Positions 53,744 to 62,632 of a stretch of DNA of 64,000 nucleotides are shown in pieces. The notes beneath the pieces are model-generated. The model saw only the letters and a program-made list of their open reading frames with translations, ran no database searches and was not told where the DNA came from. The stretch lies in assembly GCA_049687015.1 (NCBI GenBank), contig JBAVIP010000063.1:1-64000 (forward strand). The letters are read 5' to 3'. The translations under genes were made by a program, and so were the position numbers. Position 1 is the stretch's first letter. Every line of letters starts with the position of its first letter. The stretch comes from Methylotenera_A sp049687015. Lineage in GTDB: Bacteria > Pseudomonadota > Gammaproteobacteria > Burkholderiales > Methylophilaceae.

Positions 53744-53765
53744 ACACAATTTTATAAAAAGTCAA
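53738..53765 (-). promoter_or_regulatory. feoAB promoter
   Basis: Minus strand: TTGACT (53760-53765), 16 bases, then GATAAT (53738-53743), preceded by TGT as an extended -10. The -10 box is one half-site of the Fur operator. It lies about 36 bases before the feoA start. Confidence 0.65.
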
Positions 53766-53770
53766 TTAAG

Positions 53771-53806
53771 AAACAAAAAGGCCTGCAAACGCAGGCCTTT
53801 TTGTTT
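53771..53806 (-). terminator. Terminator after the PPIase gene
   Basis: AAACAAAAAGGCCTGC (53771-53786) and its exact complement at 53791-53806 form a perfect 16-bp stem with a four-base AAAC loop. The T-rich side falls downstream of the PPIase gene on the minus strand, separating that operon from feoAB. Confidence 0.9.
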
Positions 53807-53831
53807 ATGTAGCTAATTAGCTCGGAAAATC

Positions 53832-54647
53832 TTACTTGGCCGAGGAAGTTACGCCTGGCACATCAATTTTAGATTTTGCTTTTAAATCTAACATCATTTT
53901 TTCTAGTTTACGTTGCTGTAATGTACGCTCCAAGCCATCTTTTACCTTGTCGTAGCTTGGTACTTGCGTTGCACGTGAATCAACCAGTTTAATCACATGC
54001 CAGCCAAATTGTGTTTGCACCGGCGCTGTGGTTATTTCACCTTTTTTCAAGGTAGTCACCGCGTCGCTAAACGGTTTTACCATGCCTGCCGGTGAGAACC
54101 AGCCTAAATCGCCACCTTTTTCTTTAGAGCCTGGGTCAAGTGATTTTTCTTTGGCTAATTTGGCAAAATCGCTGCCTTTAGTAATTTGCGCTAAAACATC
54201 TTTCGCTTCAGCTTCGGTTTTTACCAAAATATGACGTGCACTGTATTCTTTATCGCCTAACTCTTTTTTGTATTGCTCGTATGCATCTTTTTTGTCAGCT
54301 TCGGTCACAGGGTTCTTTTTCATAAAATCAGCCAAAAATGCATTTACAGCTAATTTGCGGTGCCCAAGTTCTTCTGCTGCAATAAAATCCGGCTGTTTAT
54401 CAATGCCTAGTTTTTGCGCTTCTTGATAAGCGAGTTCTGTGCCTACAAGCTCGTTAATGATGGCATTTTTTAAACCGTCAGATTGTTTTTGGCCGTGTGC
54501 AAGGGCGTCTTTGGTAATGTAATCCACCCATGATTGTTTAATAGGTTTGCCATTTACTGTGGCGACTGAATCTGCTGCATATAGTGCCGGGGTGAATGAT
54601 AATGTTGAAAATGCTGCGAGTGCGATGAATAATTGGTTGATTTTCAT
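53832..54647 (-). CDS. Periplasmic parvulin-type peptidyl-prolyl isomerase
   Basis: 271 residues. Signal peptide to about residue 24 (ALYAA). N-terminal SurA/PrsA-like helical chaperone part, then the parvulin domain (about 135-230): ARHILVKTEAEA, GGDLGWFSPAGMV and FGWHVIKL. It assists folding of exported proteins. It is the last gene of the ispZ-yciI-bolA-PPIase run. Confidence 0.93.
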   Translation of the reverse strand: MKINQLFIALAAFSTLSFTPALYAADSVATVNGKPIKQSWVDYITKDALAHGQKQSDGLKNAIINELVGTELAYQEAQKLGIDKQPDFIAAEELGHRKLAVNAFLADFMKKNPVTEADKKDAYEQYKKELGDKEYSARHILVKTEAEAKDVLAQITKGSDFAKLAKEKSLDPGSKEKGGDLGWFSPAGMVKPFSDAVTTLKKGEITTAPVQTQFGWHVIKLVDSRATQVPSYDKVKDGLERTLQQRKLEKMMLDLKAKSKIDVPGVTSSAK

Positions 54648-54694
54648 TAGAAATCCTTGAAATTAAAAATTTAATCCTGATTAAGTTTATTATG

Positions 54695-54958
54695 TTAAAT
54701 GGAATCGTCTGGCGAAATTGCAAGTATGCTTATAGCATGAATTTGTTGCGGCATTAAGTCAGTAAGTGCTTGATAAATTAAACGATGTCGCATTATCTGC
54801 GATTTTTGTGAAAAATGAGAGCTTACTATTTTTATGCCGAAATGTCCACCACTTGTATTGCCTTTGTGGCCCGCATGTAGAGCGCTATTGTCTTGTATCT
54901 CAAGGCTTATCGGGTTAAATGCGGACAATCTGGTTTTTATAGTGTTAATTAAATTCAT
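54695..54958 (-). CDS. BolA-family protein
   Basis: 87 residues. The fold marker is HAGHKGNTSGGHFGIKIVS with the following HRLIYQAL helix. BolA proteins bind [2Fe-2S] with monothiol glutaredoxins and act in iron and stress regulation. It sits between yciI and the PPIase gene, its usual place in betaproteobacteria. Confidence 0.93.
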   Translation of the reverse strand: MNLINTIKTRLSAFNPISLEIQDNSALHAGHKGNTSGGHFGIKIVSSHFSQKSQIMRHRLIYQALTDLMPQQIHAISILAISPDDSI

Positions 54959-54984
54959 GTAAGTTTTAGCTTAATATCATGCTA

Positions 54985-55284
54985 TTAGGGTAATGTTTTG
55001 CGAAAAGGTTTCACAATTACGTTTGCATATACACCCACGCTAACAAAAGGGTCGGCTTCAGCCCAGCTTTTTGCAGTGTCTAAATCCGGAAATTCAGCCA
55101 CAATCAAACTGCCGCTGAAGCCCGCCGGGCCTGGGTCTGCGCTATCAATGGCAGGGAAAGGCCCGGCCAGTAATAATCTGCCCTGATTCTGTAGCACTGT
55201 AAGTCGCGCCAAATGGCTAGGCCTAGATTCTAAGCGCCTTTCAAGGCTATTTGGTACGTCTTCTGTAATAATTGCATACCACAT
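54985..55284 (-). CDS. yciI: YciI-family protein
   Basis: 99 residues. MWYAIITEDVPNSLERR, then RPSHLARL with the family His, GRLLLAGP and ADPFVSVGVY. The dimeric ferredoxin-like fold has a suggested His-Asp catalytic pair; its natural reaction is unknown. It lies two bases after ispZ, as in E. coli yciABCI-type loci. Confidence 0.94.
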   Translation of the reverse strand: MWYAIITEDVPNSLERRLESRPSHLARLTVLQNQGRLLLAGPFPAIDSADPGPAGFSGSLIVAEFPDLDTAKSWAEADPFVSVGVYANVIVKPFRKTLP

Positions 55285-55286
55285 GT

Positions 55287-55832
55287 TTATTTGCCTTCGT
55301 CCATCGGCTCAATTAAATATTTTCTCAACAGCAAAGTTTGTGCAATAACAAATATAAACATCATGCTGGTCACGCCAAACAATTTGAAATTTACCCAGGC
55401 GTCCAGGCTGTAATTAAACGCGACGTATAAATTTAAAAAACCCAGCAGTATTAAAAAAATCACCCAGGCCAGATTGAGTTTTTTCCAAACTTTTGTAGGG
55501 GGGCTAAGCATTTTGCCCATCATTTGCCGAATGAAATTTTTCTTAAAAAACAAGTCTGAAATCAATAGAATCGCCGCTAAAAGCCAGTAAAGCACAGTCG
55601 GCTTCCACATGATATAGGTTTTGTCGTGCAGCAGCAGCGTAATGCCGCCCAGCACGCTGATAATGGCGCCGTTTACCAGCAACATTTTTTCTATTTTGCC
55701 GTGACGAATTTTACTGTAAATAATCTGCGCGATCGTGGCCATAATGGCGATGGCGGTTGCAAAGAAAATGCCGTAGAACTTAAAGCCCACAAAAAACAAA
55801 ATGACGGGAAATAGATCAAATAAAAATTTCAT
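55287..55832 (-). CDS. yciB: Inner membrane-spanning protein YciB (IspZ, septation protein A)
   Basis: 181 residues with five membrane helices. The start MKFLFDLFPVILFFVGFKF and MWKPTVLYWLLA are conserved. It takes part in envelope and septum synthesis. Head of the operon. Confidence 0.95.
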   Translation of the reverse strand: MKFLFDLFPVILFFVGFKFYGIFFATAIAIMATIAQIIYSKIRHGKIEKMLLVNGAIISVLGGITLLLHDKTYIMWKPTVLYWLLAAILLISDLFFKKNFIRQMMGKMLSPPTKVWKKLNLAWVIFLILLGFLNLYVAFNYSLDAWVNFKLFGVTSMMFIFVIAQTLLLRKYLIEPMDEGK

Positions 55833-55954
55833 GCGGCCCTAGGATGTGAATTAGAGGAGATGCTAAAAGCGTAACTATCAGTAAAGACGGTATTTTGCTA
55901 TGATTTGTCAATTAATGCAAAACAGTAATTACAAAACGTTGATAGTTTAATTTT

Positions 55955-56806
55955 ATGGCTGCAAAGATCGATCTACATTGTCATTCCACTATTTCTGACG
56001 GTTTGTTATCGCCACAAGATTTAGTTGCGCACGCAGCAAAAAGCGGCGTAAAAGTGTTGGCGTTGACTGACCACGACGATGTGAGCGGCCTGAAAGCCGC
56101 GCGGGAAGCGGCTCCACAGCATGGCATCCACTTTGTAAACGGCGTAGAAATTTCCGTCACCTGGAAAAAGCGTACATTGCATATTGTGGGTCTGAAGATC
56201 GATTCCGAAAACACAGCCTTAAGAGACGCACTGGCTAAAGTGCGCATCGGACGCGACGAACGTGCGCAGGAAATGGCAGCAGGCTTGGCCAAGGTGGGGA
56301 TTGAGGGTGCCTATGAGGGCGCAAAAGCAATCGCTAATCAAAGCATTCTGACGCGCAGCCATTTCGCACAGTTTCTGGTACAAAATGGCCATGTTAAAGA
56401 TGTTAAATCCGTATTCAAAAAATATCTCGTCAAGGGTAAACCTGGCTTTGTCGATCACCGATGGATGAGTCTGGAAGAAGCGGTCAGCCTGATTAGCGCC
56501 AGCGGCGGCAGTGCGGTAGTTGCACACCCCGGACGCTATGATTTGGGCACCATTAACATGTTGCTGCTGATGCACGAATTTAGAAGTTACGGCGGTGCTG
56601 CGATTGAAGTGGTGACCGGCAGCCATACGCCGCCACAGTATCAGCAGTTTGCTAAAATCGCGCATAAATTCAGCTTAAAATGTTCCATTGGCTCCGATTA
56701 TCACGGGCCAGGTTTGTCTTACATGGCGATGGGCAGTGTGCCTGAGTTGCCGCCAGGTTGCGTGCCAGTTTGGGACGACTGGCAAGAAGCACAGCACCTC
56801 GATTAA
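55955..56806 (+). CDS. rnm: PHP-domain nuclease/phosphatase of the RNase AM (YciV, Rnm) family
   Basis: 283 residues. PHP metal motifs: DLHCHS at 6-11, TDHDD at 38-42, VEIS, AHPGR and IGSDYHGPG. E. coli YciV is a 5'-3' exoribonuclease that trims rRNA 5' ends and removes 3'-phosphates from pAp-like nucleotides. It is followed without a gap by yciO, as in E. coli. Confidence 0.92.
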   Translation: MAAKIDLHCHSTISDGLLSPQDLVAHAAKSGVKVLALTDHDDVSGLKAAREAAPQHGIHFVNGVEISVTWKKRTLHIVGLKIDSENTALRDALAKVRIGRDERAQEMAAGLAKVGIEGAYEGAKAIANQSILTRSHFAQFLVQNGHVKDVKSVFKKYLVKGKPGFVDHRWMSLEEAVSLISASGGSAVVAHPGRYDLGTINMLLLMHEFRSYGGAAIEVVTGSHTPPQYQQFAKIAHKFSLKCSIGSDYHGPGLSYMAMGSVPELPPGCVPVWDDWQEAQHLD

Positions 56807-57430
56807 ATGGCGCAATACTTTGTAATCAATGCCGAAAACCCTCAGGCACGTCTAATAAAACATAGCGTAGAGATTTTGCGTGATGGCGGCGTGATTGCTT
56901 ACCCTACCGATTCCAGCTACGCTCTGGGCTGCATGCTCGGCTTTAAGGATGCGCAAGATAGAATCCGCCAAATTCGTCAGGTAGATGATAGCCATCTTTT
57001 TACACTGATTTGTCGTAACTTGAGTGAGCTTGCGATATACACACAGGTAGATAATACTCAGTTTCGCTTACTTAAGGCCAACACGCCAGGTGCTTATACA
57101 TACATTTTAAAAGCTACGCGTGAAGTGCCACGACGGCTGCAACATGCCAAGCGCAGCGCTGTCGGTATACGTGTGCCGAATCACGCCGTGGTGCAAGCTT
57201 TATTGGACGAACTTGGCGAGCCGCTGCTTAGCATGACTTTGCTGTTGCCAGGTGATGATGAACCACTGAACGAGGCTTGGGAAATTCGTGACAGATTAGA
57301 ACATAACATAGATTTGGTGATTGATTCTGTTACCGGTCATGCGGGCCCTACAACGGTGATTGATTTAACCGGAAGTACACCAGTGCTTATTCGCCAAGGC
57401 GCAGGCAACGCAGCGCCGTTTGGGCTTTAA
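56807..57430 (+). CDS. yciO: YciO, YrdC/Sua5-domain protein
   Basis: 207 residues. GGVIAYPTDSSYALGC, NTPGAYTYILKATREVPRR and TTVIDLTGSTPVLIRQG match the YciO branch rather than TsaC itself. TsaC makes threonylcarbamoyl-AMP for tRNA t6A; the role of YciO is uncertain. ATG follows the rnm stop directly. Confidence 0.94.
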   Translation: MAQYFVINAENPQARLIKHSVEILRDGGVIAYPTDSSYALGCMLGFKDAQDRIRQIRQVDDSHLFTLICRNLSELAIYTQVDNTQFRLLKANTPGAYTYILKATREVPRRLQHAKRSAVGIRVPNHAVVQALLDELGEPLLSMTLLLPGDDEPLNEAWEIRDRLEHNIDLVIDSVTGHAGPTTVIDLTGSTPVLIRQGAGNAAPFGL

Positions 57431-57465
57431 TAATTTTTAGATTCGAACTTTGAAGAAAGAAAAGC

Positions 57466-58104
57466 ATGGAACTTAACGTCATACAAAAAATTGCTGTTTA
57501 TGCGCTGCCGATTTTGTTTGCGATCACCGTGCATGAGGCTGCACACGGCTATGTTGCCAAATATTTTGGCGATTTAACTGCCGAAAGATTAGGGCGTATT
57601 AGTCTAAATCCGCTTAAGCATATAGACCCATTCGGCACGATTTTATTACCTGTTATCACTGTTATCTTAGGTGGCATTTTATTTGGCTGGGCAAAGCCAG
57701 TGCCCGTTAATTTTGCTAATTTGCGTAACCCTAAAAAAGACATGTTATGGGTGGCTGCCGCAGGCCCTGCCTCAAATTTGGTGATGGCGATTTTTTGGGC
57801 AATTTTGCTTAATTATTCCAAAAGCGCACCAGAAAGCGCTGCTTATTTTCTAGCGGAAATGAGCGGCGCGGGTATTAGTATTAATCTGGTGTTAATGGTG
57901 CTTAATTTGCTACCCATGCCGCCGCTAGATGGCGGTCGCATTGCGGTCAGTTTATTGCCTCACAGCTTGGCAATTAAGCTGGCAAGCATCGAGCAGTATG
58001 GTTTTATGATTTTAATCTTGCTGATGTTTACAGGCATTTTGGGCAAAATCATTTTCCCTTTTATTAATTTTTTTGAACAAATCATTTTGCGCGTCTTCAC
58101 CTAA
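57466..58104 (+). CDS. Site-2 protease family M50 membrane peptidase
   Basis: 212 residues. The zinc motif HEAAH is at 23-27 in the first helix; the third ligand lies in NLLPMPPLDGGRI near residue 148-160. Four to six helices, no PDZ domain. Short S2P-type proteases of this kind are next to trpS and scpA in many proteobacteria; the substrate is unknown. Confidence 0.93.
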   Translation: MELNVIQKIAVYALPILFAITVHEAAHGYVAKYFGDLTAERLGRISLNPLKHIDPFGTILLPVITVILGGILFGWAKPVPVNFANLRNPKKDMLWVAAAGPASNLVMAIFWAILLNYSKSAPESAAYFLAEMSGAGISINLVLMVLNLLPMPPLDGGRIAVSLLPHSLAIKLASIEQYGFMILILLMFTGILGKIIFPFINFFEQIILRVFT

Positions 58105-58187
58105 TATTTAATTAGATGGAAAACAAATGGGTATAAGCAATTATTTGTATAATAACCAAATTATTTTAATAAGAATTAGGTCATCAC

Positions 58188-59390
58188 ATGGCGGTTGAAC
58201 GCGTTTTATCGGGCATGCGCCCCACAGGCAGCTTGCATCTTGGGCATTACAACGGCGTACTCAAAAACTGGATTAAGCTGCAGCACGAGCATGAATGCTT
58301 GTTTTTCGTGGCCGATTGGCACGCACTCACAACGCATTACGATACGCCGGAAATCATCGAAGAAAGCGTGTGGGAGATGGTGATTGACTGGCTGGCAGCA
58401 GGTGTTGACCCTGCCAATGCCACGATTTTCATTCAATCGCGCGTACCGGAACATGCCGAATTATTTACGTTATTATCAATGATAACGCCATTGAGCTGGC
58501 TAGAACGTGTGCCTACTTACAAAGACCAGCAAGAAAAATTAGCCAGTAAAGATTTATCCACCTACGGTTTTTTAGGTTACCCTTTGCTACAAAGTGCAGA
58601 TATTCTTATCTACAAAGCCACACAAGTACCGGTGGGCGAAGACCAAATCCCGCACATAGAATTTACGCGTGAAATCGCGCGCCGGTTTAACCATATTTAC
58701 GGCAAAGAAACAGGCTTTGAAGAAAAAGCCGAAGCGGCGATTAAAAAACTAGGCGGTAAAAAAGGTGCGCTTTATGAGGAAATGCGTAGCGCCTATCAAC
58801 AAAATGGCGATGAAGAAGCGCTGGAATCCGCGCGGGCATTGATAGAAGAGCAACAGGGTATGAGTATGGGTGATAAAGAGCGCTTGCTGGGTTATCTGGA
58901 AGGCGGCGGCAAAATGATACTGCTAGAGCCCGATTACAGACTGATGCCAGCCTCGAAAATGACGGGGCTGGATGGGCAGAAAATGTCCAAGTCTTACAAT
59001 AACACCATTTCTCTGCGTGAAAATCCTGATGTAATTGCCAAAAAAATCAAAACCATGCCGACCGACCCTGCGCGTATTCGCCGTACTGATCCGGGCGACC
59101 CTGCCAAATGCCCGGTGTGGCAGCTGCACGAAATCTATTCTGAGCAAACTACTAAAGACTGGGTGCAAATGGGCTGCAAAGGCGCATCCATTGGCTGCAT
59201 CGAGTGCAAACAACCGGTGATTGAAGGCGTGCTGAAAGAACTCAAGCCGATTCAGGAGCGTGCTGCGCAGTATGCCGAAGACCCAACCTTAGTCAAAAAC
59301 ATCGTTGCCGAAGGCTGCGAAAAAGCCCGCAAACTTGCGCGTGAGACCATGCGCGATGTGCGTGATGCGATGGGGTTGAATTATAGCTAA
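58188..59390 (+). CDS. trpS: Tryptophanyl-tRNA synthetase
   Basis: 400 residues. Class I signature GSLHLGHYN (HLGH 17-20) and KMSKSYNN. It is about 65 residues longer than the E. coli enzyme because of an insertion of charged helix (about 175-245), common in betaproteobacterial TrpS. A TATAAT box lies at 58148-58153, 35 bases upstream, without a good -35. Confidence 0.95.
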   Translation: MAVERVLSGMRPTGSLHLGHYNGVLKNWIKLQHEHECLFFVADWHALTTHYDTPEIIEESVWEMVIDWLAAGVDPANATIFIQSRVPEHAELFTLLSMITPLSWLERVPTYKDQQEKLASKDLSTYGFLGYPLLQSADILIYKATQVPVGEDQIPHIEFTREIARRFNHIYGKETGFEEKAEAAIKKLGGKKGALYEEMRSAYQQNGDEEALESARALIEEQQGMSMGDKERLLGYLEGGGKMILLEPDYRLMPASKMTGLDGQKMSKSYNNTISLRENPDVIAKKIKTMPTDPARIRRTDPGDPAKCPVWQLHEIYSEQTTKDWVQMGCKGASIGCIECKQPVIEGVLKELKPIQERAAQYAEDPTLVKNIVAEGCEKARKLARETMRDVRDAMGLNYS

Positions 59391-59414
59391 CCATTAGGCA
59401 GGCATAATAATTTA

Positions 59415-59753
59415 ATGAAAAAATTCAGATTCATTCTTTTTTTTGTAATTATATCTATTACGGCTACCCTGTTATCTGTATTTTATCAGCGGTTGAGCAG
59501 TGAGATTGTTCAATGGGGTAATCTGTGTGGTGCGGCAGACTTCCTCAATTGTTATCACCCCAACCTATCTGGTGGCTTTCCATTCGCATTTATATTTGAT
59601 CGACCTGGTGTGTCCGTGGAATATAAATTGAGCTTTGGTGAAGATGAATTCAGGTGGTATCCATTTTTGACGGATATTTGGTTTTATTTTGTAATGTTTA
59701 TTTTTTCTTATTTCGTACTTAAAAAGTTGCGAAAAGACGAATGGTCAACCTAG
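59415..59753 (+). CDS. Small membrane protein of unknown function
   Basis: 112 residues with a membrane helix at each end (about 7-26 and 88-106) and a periplasmic middle holding two Cys (NLCG and NCYH) that may pair. FRWYPFLTDIWFYF recalls a group of uncharacterised membrane proteins. Its stop codon TAG is the first three bases of a REP-like palindrome. It interrupts the usual trpS-scpA spacing. Confidence 0.65.
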   Translation: MKKFRFILFFVIISITATLLSVFYQRLSSEIVQWGNLCGAADFLNCYHPNLSGGFPFAFIFDRPGVSVEYKLSFGEDEFRWYPFLTDIWFYFVMFIFSYFVLKKLRKDEWST

Positions 59754-59821
59754 GGCGCAATGTGCTGCTGGTATTGCTCCCTACAAGTATTAAACCTTGA
59801 TTCCGCTTTGCTCCATCAAGG
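59751..59821 (+). repeat. REP-like palindrome plus second hairpin between 59753 and scpA
   Basis: TAGGGCGCAAT (59751-59761) and ATTGCTCCCTA (59773-59783) pair with one mismatch. A second stem, CCTTGAT (59795-59801) with ATCAAGG (59815-59821), follows. The first is the same type as the palindromes near 31.8-32.0 kb. Confidence 0.65.
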
Positions 59822-59849
59822 CTACGTTTATTAAATTAAGGTAACTTAT

Positions 59850-60632
59850 TTGTTAGTATCGACAAACGAAATCAAAATCAAAGGCGAGTTGCTCAACGAG
59901 CTGCCGCATGATTTATACATTCCGCCGGACGCGCTGGAGGTGTATTTAGAGGCATTTGAAGGTCCGCTCGATTTGCTGCTTTACCTTATCCGCAAGCACA
60001 ATCTGGATATTCTCGACATTCCCATGGCGCAATTGACTGCGCAATATATGGTGTATGTGGAGAAAATGAAGGTGATTAAGCTGGAATTAGCGGCGGATTA
60101 TTTGCTGATGTCGGCGATGTTGATAGAGATTAAATCGCGCATGTTGCTGCCCAAACCTGCCGAAATTGCCGAGGAAGATGATCCGCGTGCCGAACTGGTG
60201 CGCCGATTGATGGAATATGAGGCGATTAAACTCGCTGCGCAGCGATTGGATGGAATGCCCAAAGTAGGCGAGGAAATTGCTGTGGCGGCAGCGTATTATC
60301 AGCATATCAGCGAGATCAAACCGCCCGAAGTAAGTCTGGATGAATTGGTCGAGGCTTGGCGTAATGTGTTAAAGCGTGCCAAACTCAATTCGCATCACAA
60401 AATCGGCAAGGCAGAATTATCTGTCCGTGAGCATATGAGCCAGATTCTGCGGCGTTTGAAGGCTGACGGTATGGTAGAGTTTTCGGCTTTGTTTGATATA
60501 GCGACTGAAGGCTTACCTAAGCTAGTGGTAAATTTTTTGGCGATTCTGGAACTGGCGAAAGAAGGCCTGATTCGCATCACGCAGCAGCAGGCGTTTTCAC
60601 CGATTTATCTTCAGGCGAATGTTAGTGAATGA
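59850..60632 (+). CDS. scpA: Segregation and condensation protein A
   Basis: 260 residues from TTG 59850, the only workable start before the conserved VYLEAFEGPLDLLLYLI. The kleisin of the Smc complex: N-terminal ScpA helix, LAADYLLMSAMLIEIKSRMLLP, and C-terminal winged helix. The start of scpB overlaps by four bases. Confidence 0.94.
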   Translation: MLVSTNEIKIKGELLNELPHDLYIPPDALEVYLEAFEGPLDLLLYLIRKHNLDILDIPMAQLTAQYMVYVEKMKVIKLELAADYLLMSAMLIEIKSRMLLPKPAEIAEEDDPRAELVRRLMEYEAIKLAAQRLDGMPKVGEEIAVAAAYYQHISEIKPPEVSLDELVEAWRNVLKRAKLNSHHKIGKAELSVREHMSQILRRLKADGMVEFSALFDIATEGLPKLVVNFLAILELAKEGLIRITQQQAFSPIYLQANVSE

Positions 60633-61186
60633 GTATGAAAGAACCTGAAAATATCACCGAAATGAAACAAATTTTAGAGGCCGCACTGCTTACTGCAGGA
60701 CAGCCGTTGAGCTTGGATGATATGTTGAAGCTGTTTGCAGGCCGTATGGAACGTACGACTTTGCGCATGTTGCTGGATGAGTTAAAACAGGATTGGGCAG
60801 AAAAAACGCTGGAGCTGGTGCAAGTGGCGACGGGTTATCGCTTTCAAGCCAAGTCACAATTTAGTGAATTTATTGTGCGATTAAACCCGGAGCGTCAAAC
60901 AAAATACTCGCGCGCAGTGATGGAAACCCTAGCGATTATTGCTTATAGACAGCCAGTGACACGTGGCGACATTGAGCAAATCCGCGGTGTTGCGGTTAAC
61001 CCCAATGTGATGCGCCAATTGCAGGAGCGCGATTGGATTGATGTGGTCGGTCAGCGCGAAGTGCCAGGGCGGCCATCACTATATGCAACGACCAAGCACT
61101 TTTTGGATGACCTTAATTTGCGTTCTTTAGCAGAACTGCCGCCTATGGATGATTTTAGTCAAGCTGAAATTCCGCTAGAAAATTAA
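60629..61186 (+). CDS. scpB: Segregation and condensation protein B
   Basis: 185 residues with two winged-helix domains. ILEAALLTAGQPLSLDDM and TLAIIAYRQPVTRGDIEQIRGV are diagnostic. Partner of ScpA in the Smc-ScpAB condensin. Confidence 0.95.
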   Translation: MSMKEPENITEMKQILEAALLTAGQPLSLDDMLKLFAGRMERTTLRMLLDELKQDWAEKTLELVQVATGYRFQAKSQFSEFIVRLNPERQTKYSRAVMETLAIIAYRQPVTRGDIEQIRGVAVNPNVMRQLQERDWIDVVGQREVPGRPSLYATTKHFLDDLNLRSLAELPPMDDFSQAEIPLEN

Positions 61187-61240
61187 AAGTTTAGCTGTAA
61201 CTGCTGTAAAATGCACTATTGCAATCAATAAGTTATCAAT

Positions 61241-62362
61241 ATGGCACGTCCCTTTAAGCAACAGCGCGATCCACAGGCGATTCCACGCCGGCCAAAAACC
61301 AACTTCACCAAATTAGAAGCAGACCCAAACGCGCCGCCAGAACCCACACAGCGCTTACATAAGCTGTTAGCACTGGCTGGCTTAGGCTCGCGCCGCGATA
61401 TGGAAGAACTGATTGCCAGCGGCCGTATTACCATTAACGGCGAAACGGCCAAAGTGGGCGCAGCTGTGACGCAACATGATGTGGTGCGCCTGGATAGTCG
61501 CCCATTGCGCCTGCCGTTTGAGGCCGAGCTGCCGCAAGTGCTGATTTACCATAAGCCGGAAGGCGAGATTGTGAGCCAGGACGACCCGGAAGGCCGCGCC
61601 AGCGTATTCGACAAACTGCCGCGCATCAAGCAGGGCAAGTGGATTGCCATCGGCAGGCTGGATATGAATACCAGCGGCTTGCTGATATTCACCAATTCTG
61701 GCGAGTTGGCCAACCGCTTTATGCACCCACGCTATGAAGTTGAGCGTGAATACGCGGTGCGGATTTTTGGCGAACTGACCGAAGGCCAAATGCTGCAGCT
61801 CACACAGGGTATTGAGTTGGAGGACGGCCCTGCCAGCTTTAACAGTATTAGCCCGCAAGGCGGCGAGGGCGCCAATCATTGGTATCAAGTAGTGATTAAA
61901 GAAGGCCGTAACCGCGAGGTGAGACGCTTGTTTGAGGCATTTCAGTTGCCCGTGAGCCGCCTCATGCGTGTGCGCTTTGGCCCGGTGAATCTGCCGCCTC
62001 GCGTTAAACGCGGGCAAATGCTCAAGCTGGAGCAAAAGCAAGTGGTGGAGTTGCTGGAATGGGCTGGCTTGCCTGTGCCAAAAACGCCAATGAGACAGCT
62101 TAATCAGCGCGAAAAAGATAAAGCCACGACGGTATTTATGCCAAAAGTGCGAAAACAAAGAGCGAGCGCATTAGATAGAAAGCCGCGCGTAGCGGTTGAA
62201 GGCGAAGCTAGGCCTTATCGCGGTAAAGCAGATGCTGAGCGTAACTCGGCAACTAAAAAACCTGCGCCCAGAAAATCAGAAAACCGTCGCGTGCGGCAGA
62301 CCAGCGATTTGACCGCGCCCAAAATGCAGAAGAAAAGCGATAGGAACAGAGGGCGAGGTTAG
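61241..62362 (+). CDS. rluB: 23S rRNA pseudouridine synthase RluB
   Basis: 373 residues. S4 domain (RLHKLLALAGLGSRRDMEELI, about 38-95), catalytic D141 in GRLDMNTSGLLIFTN, and RNREVRRLFEAF. A basic, disordered C-terminal tail of about 80 residues is typical of RluB and may bind RNA. It modifies U2605 (E. coli numbering) of 23S rRNA. It follows scpB as in many proteobacteria. Confidence 0.95.
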   Translation: MARPFKQQRDPQAIPRRPKTNFTKLEADPNAPPEPTQRLHKLLALAGLGSRRDMEELIASGRITINGETAKVGAAVTQHDVVRLDSRPLRLPFEAELPQVLIYHKPEGEIVSQDDPEGRASVFDKLPRIKQGKWIAIGRLDMNTSGLLIFTNSGELANRFMHPRYEVEREYAVRIFGELTEGQMLQLTQGIELEDGPASFNSISPQGGEGANHWYQVVIKEGRNREVRRLFEAFQLPVSRLMRVRFGPVNLPPRVKRGQMLKLEQKQVVELLEWAGLPVPKTPMRQLNQREKDKATTVFMPKVRKQRASALDRKPRVAVEGEARPYRGKADAERNSATKKPAPRKSENRRVRQTSDLTAPKMQKKSDRNRGRG

Positions 62363-62389
62363 GATTGTTCTTGAATGTTTATGGGGAAT

Positions 62390-62623
62390 TTATTTAGACT
62401 TGTTTGGTGGGCAAATAAACTCACATTTCTGCCCACTACGTCCAACCCAGCTACCGTCTAGGCATTGCTTGGCATCCTGAGCACATGCGATTTGATTGTC
62501 TGATTGTGGTGTAGATTCATCAATGCGTTCGGGCGGACCGATAAGCCGAGGCTGTGTAGGGGCCTCTACTTTTGAGCATCCTGTCAGAAAAACAATCAAT
62601 ATCAGCAGTGCAAGCTTGTGCAT
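62390..62623 (-). CDS. Small lipoprotein
   Basis: 77 residues. Signal peptide with lipobox FLTGC at residues 12-16, then a Pro-rich stretch and a C-terminal part with four Cys (CAQDAKQC, GQKCEFIC). It would be anchored in a membrane by its N-terminal Cys. No family recognised. It lies nine bases after prmB. Confidence 0.72.
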   Translation of the reverse strand: MHKLALLILIVFLTGCSKVEAPTQPRLIGPPERIDESTPQSDNQIACAQDAKQCLDGSWVGRSGQKCEFICPPNKSK

Positions 62624-62632
62624 AACTTTTCC

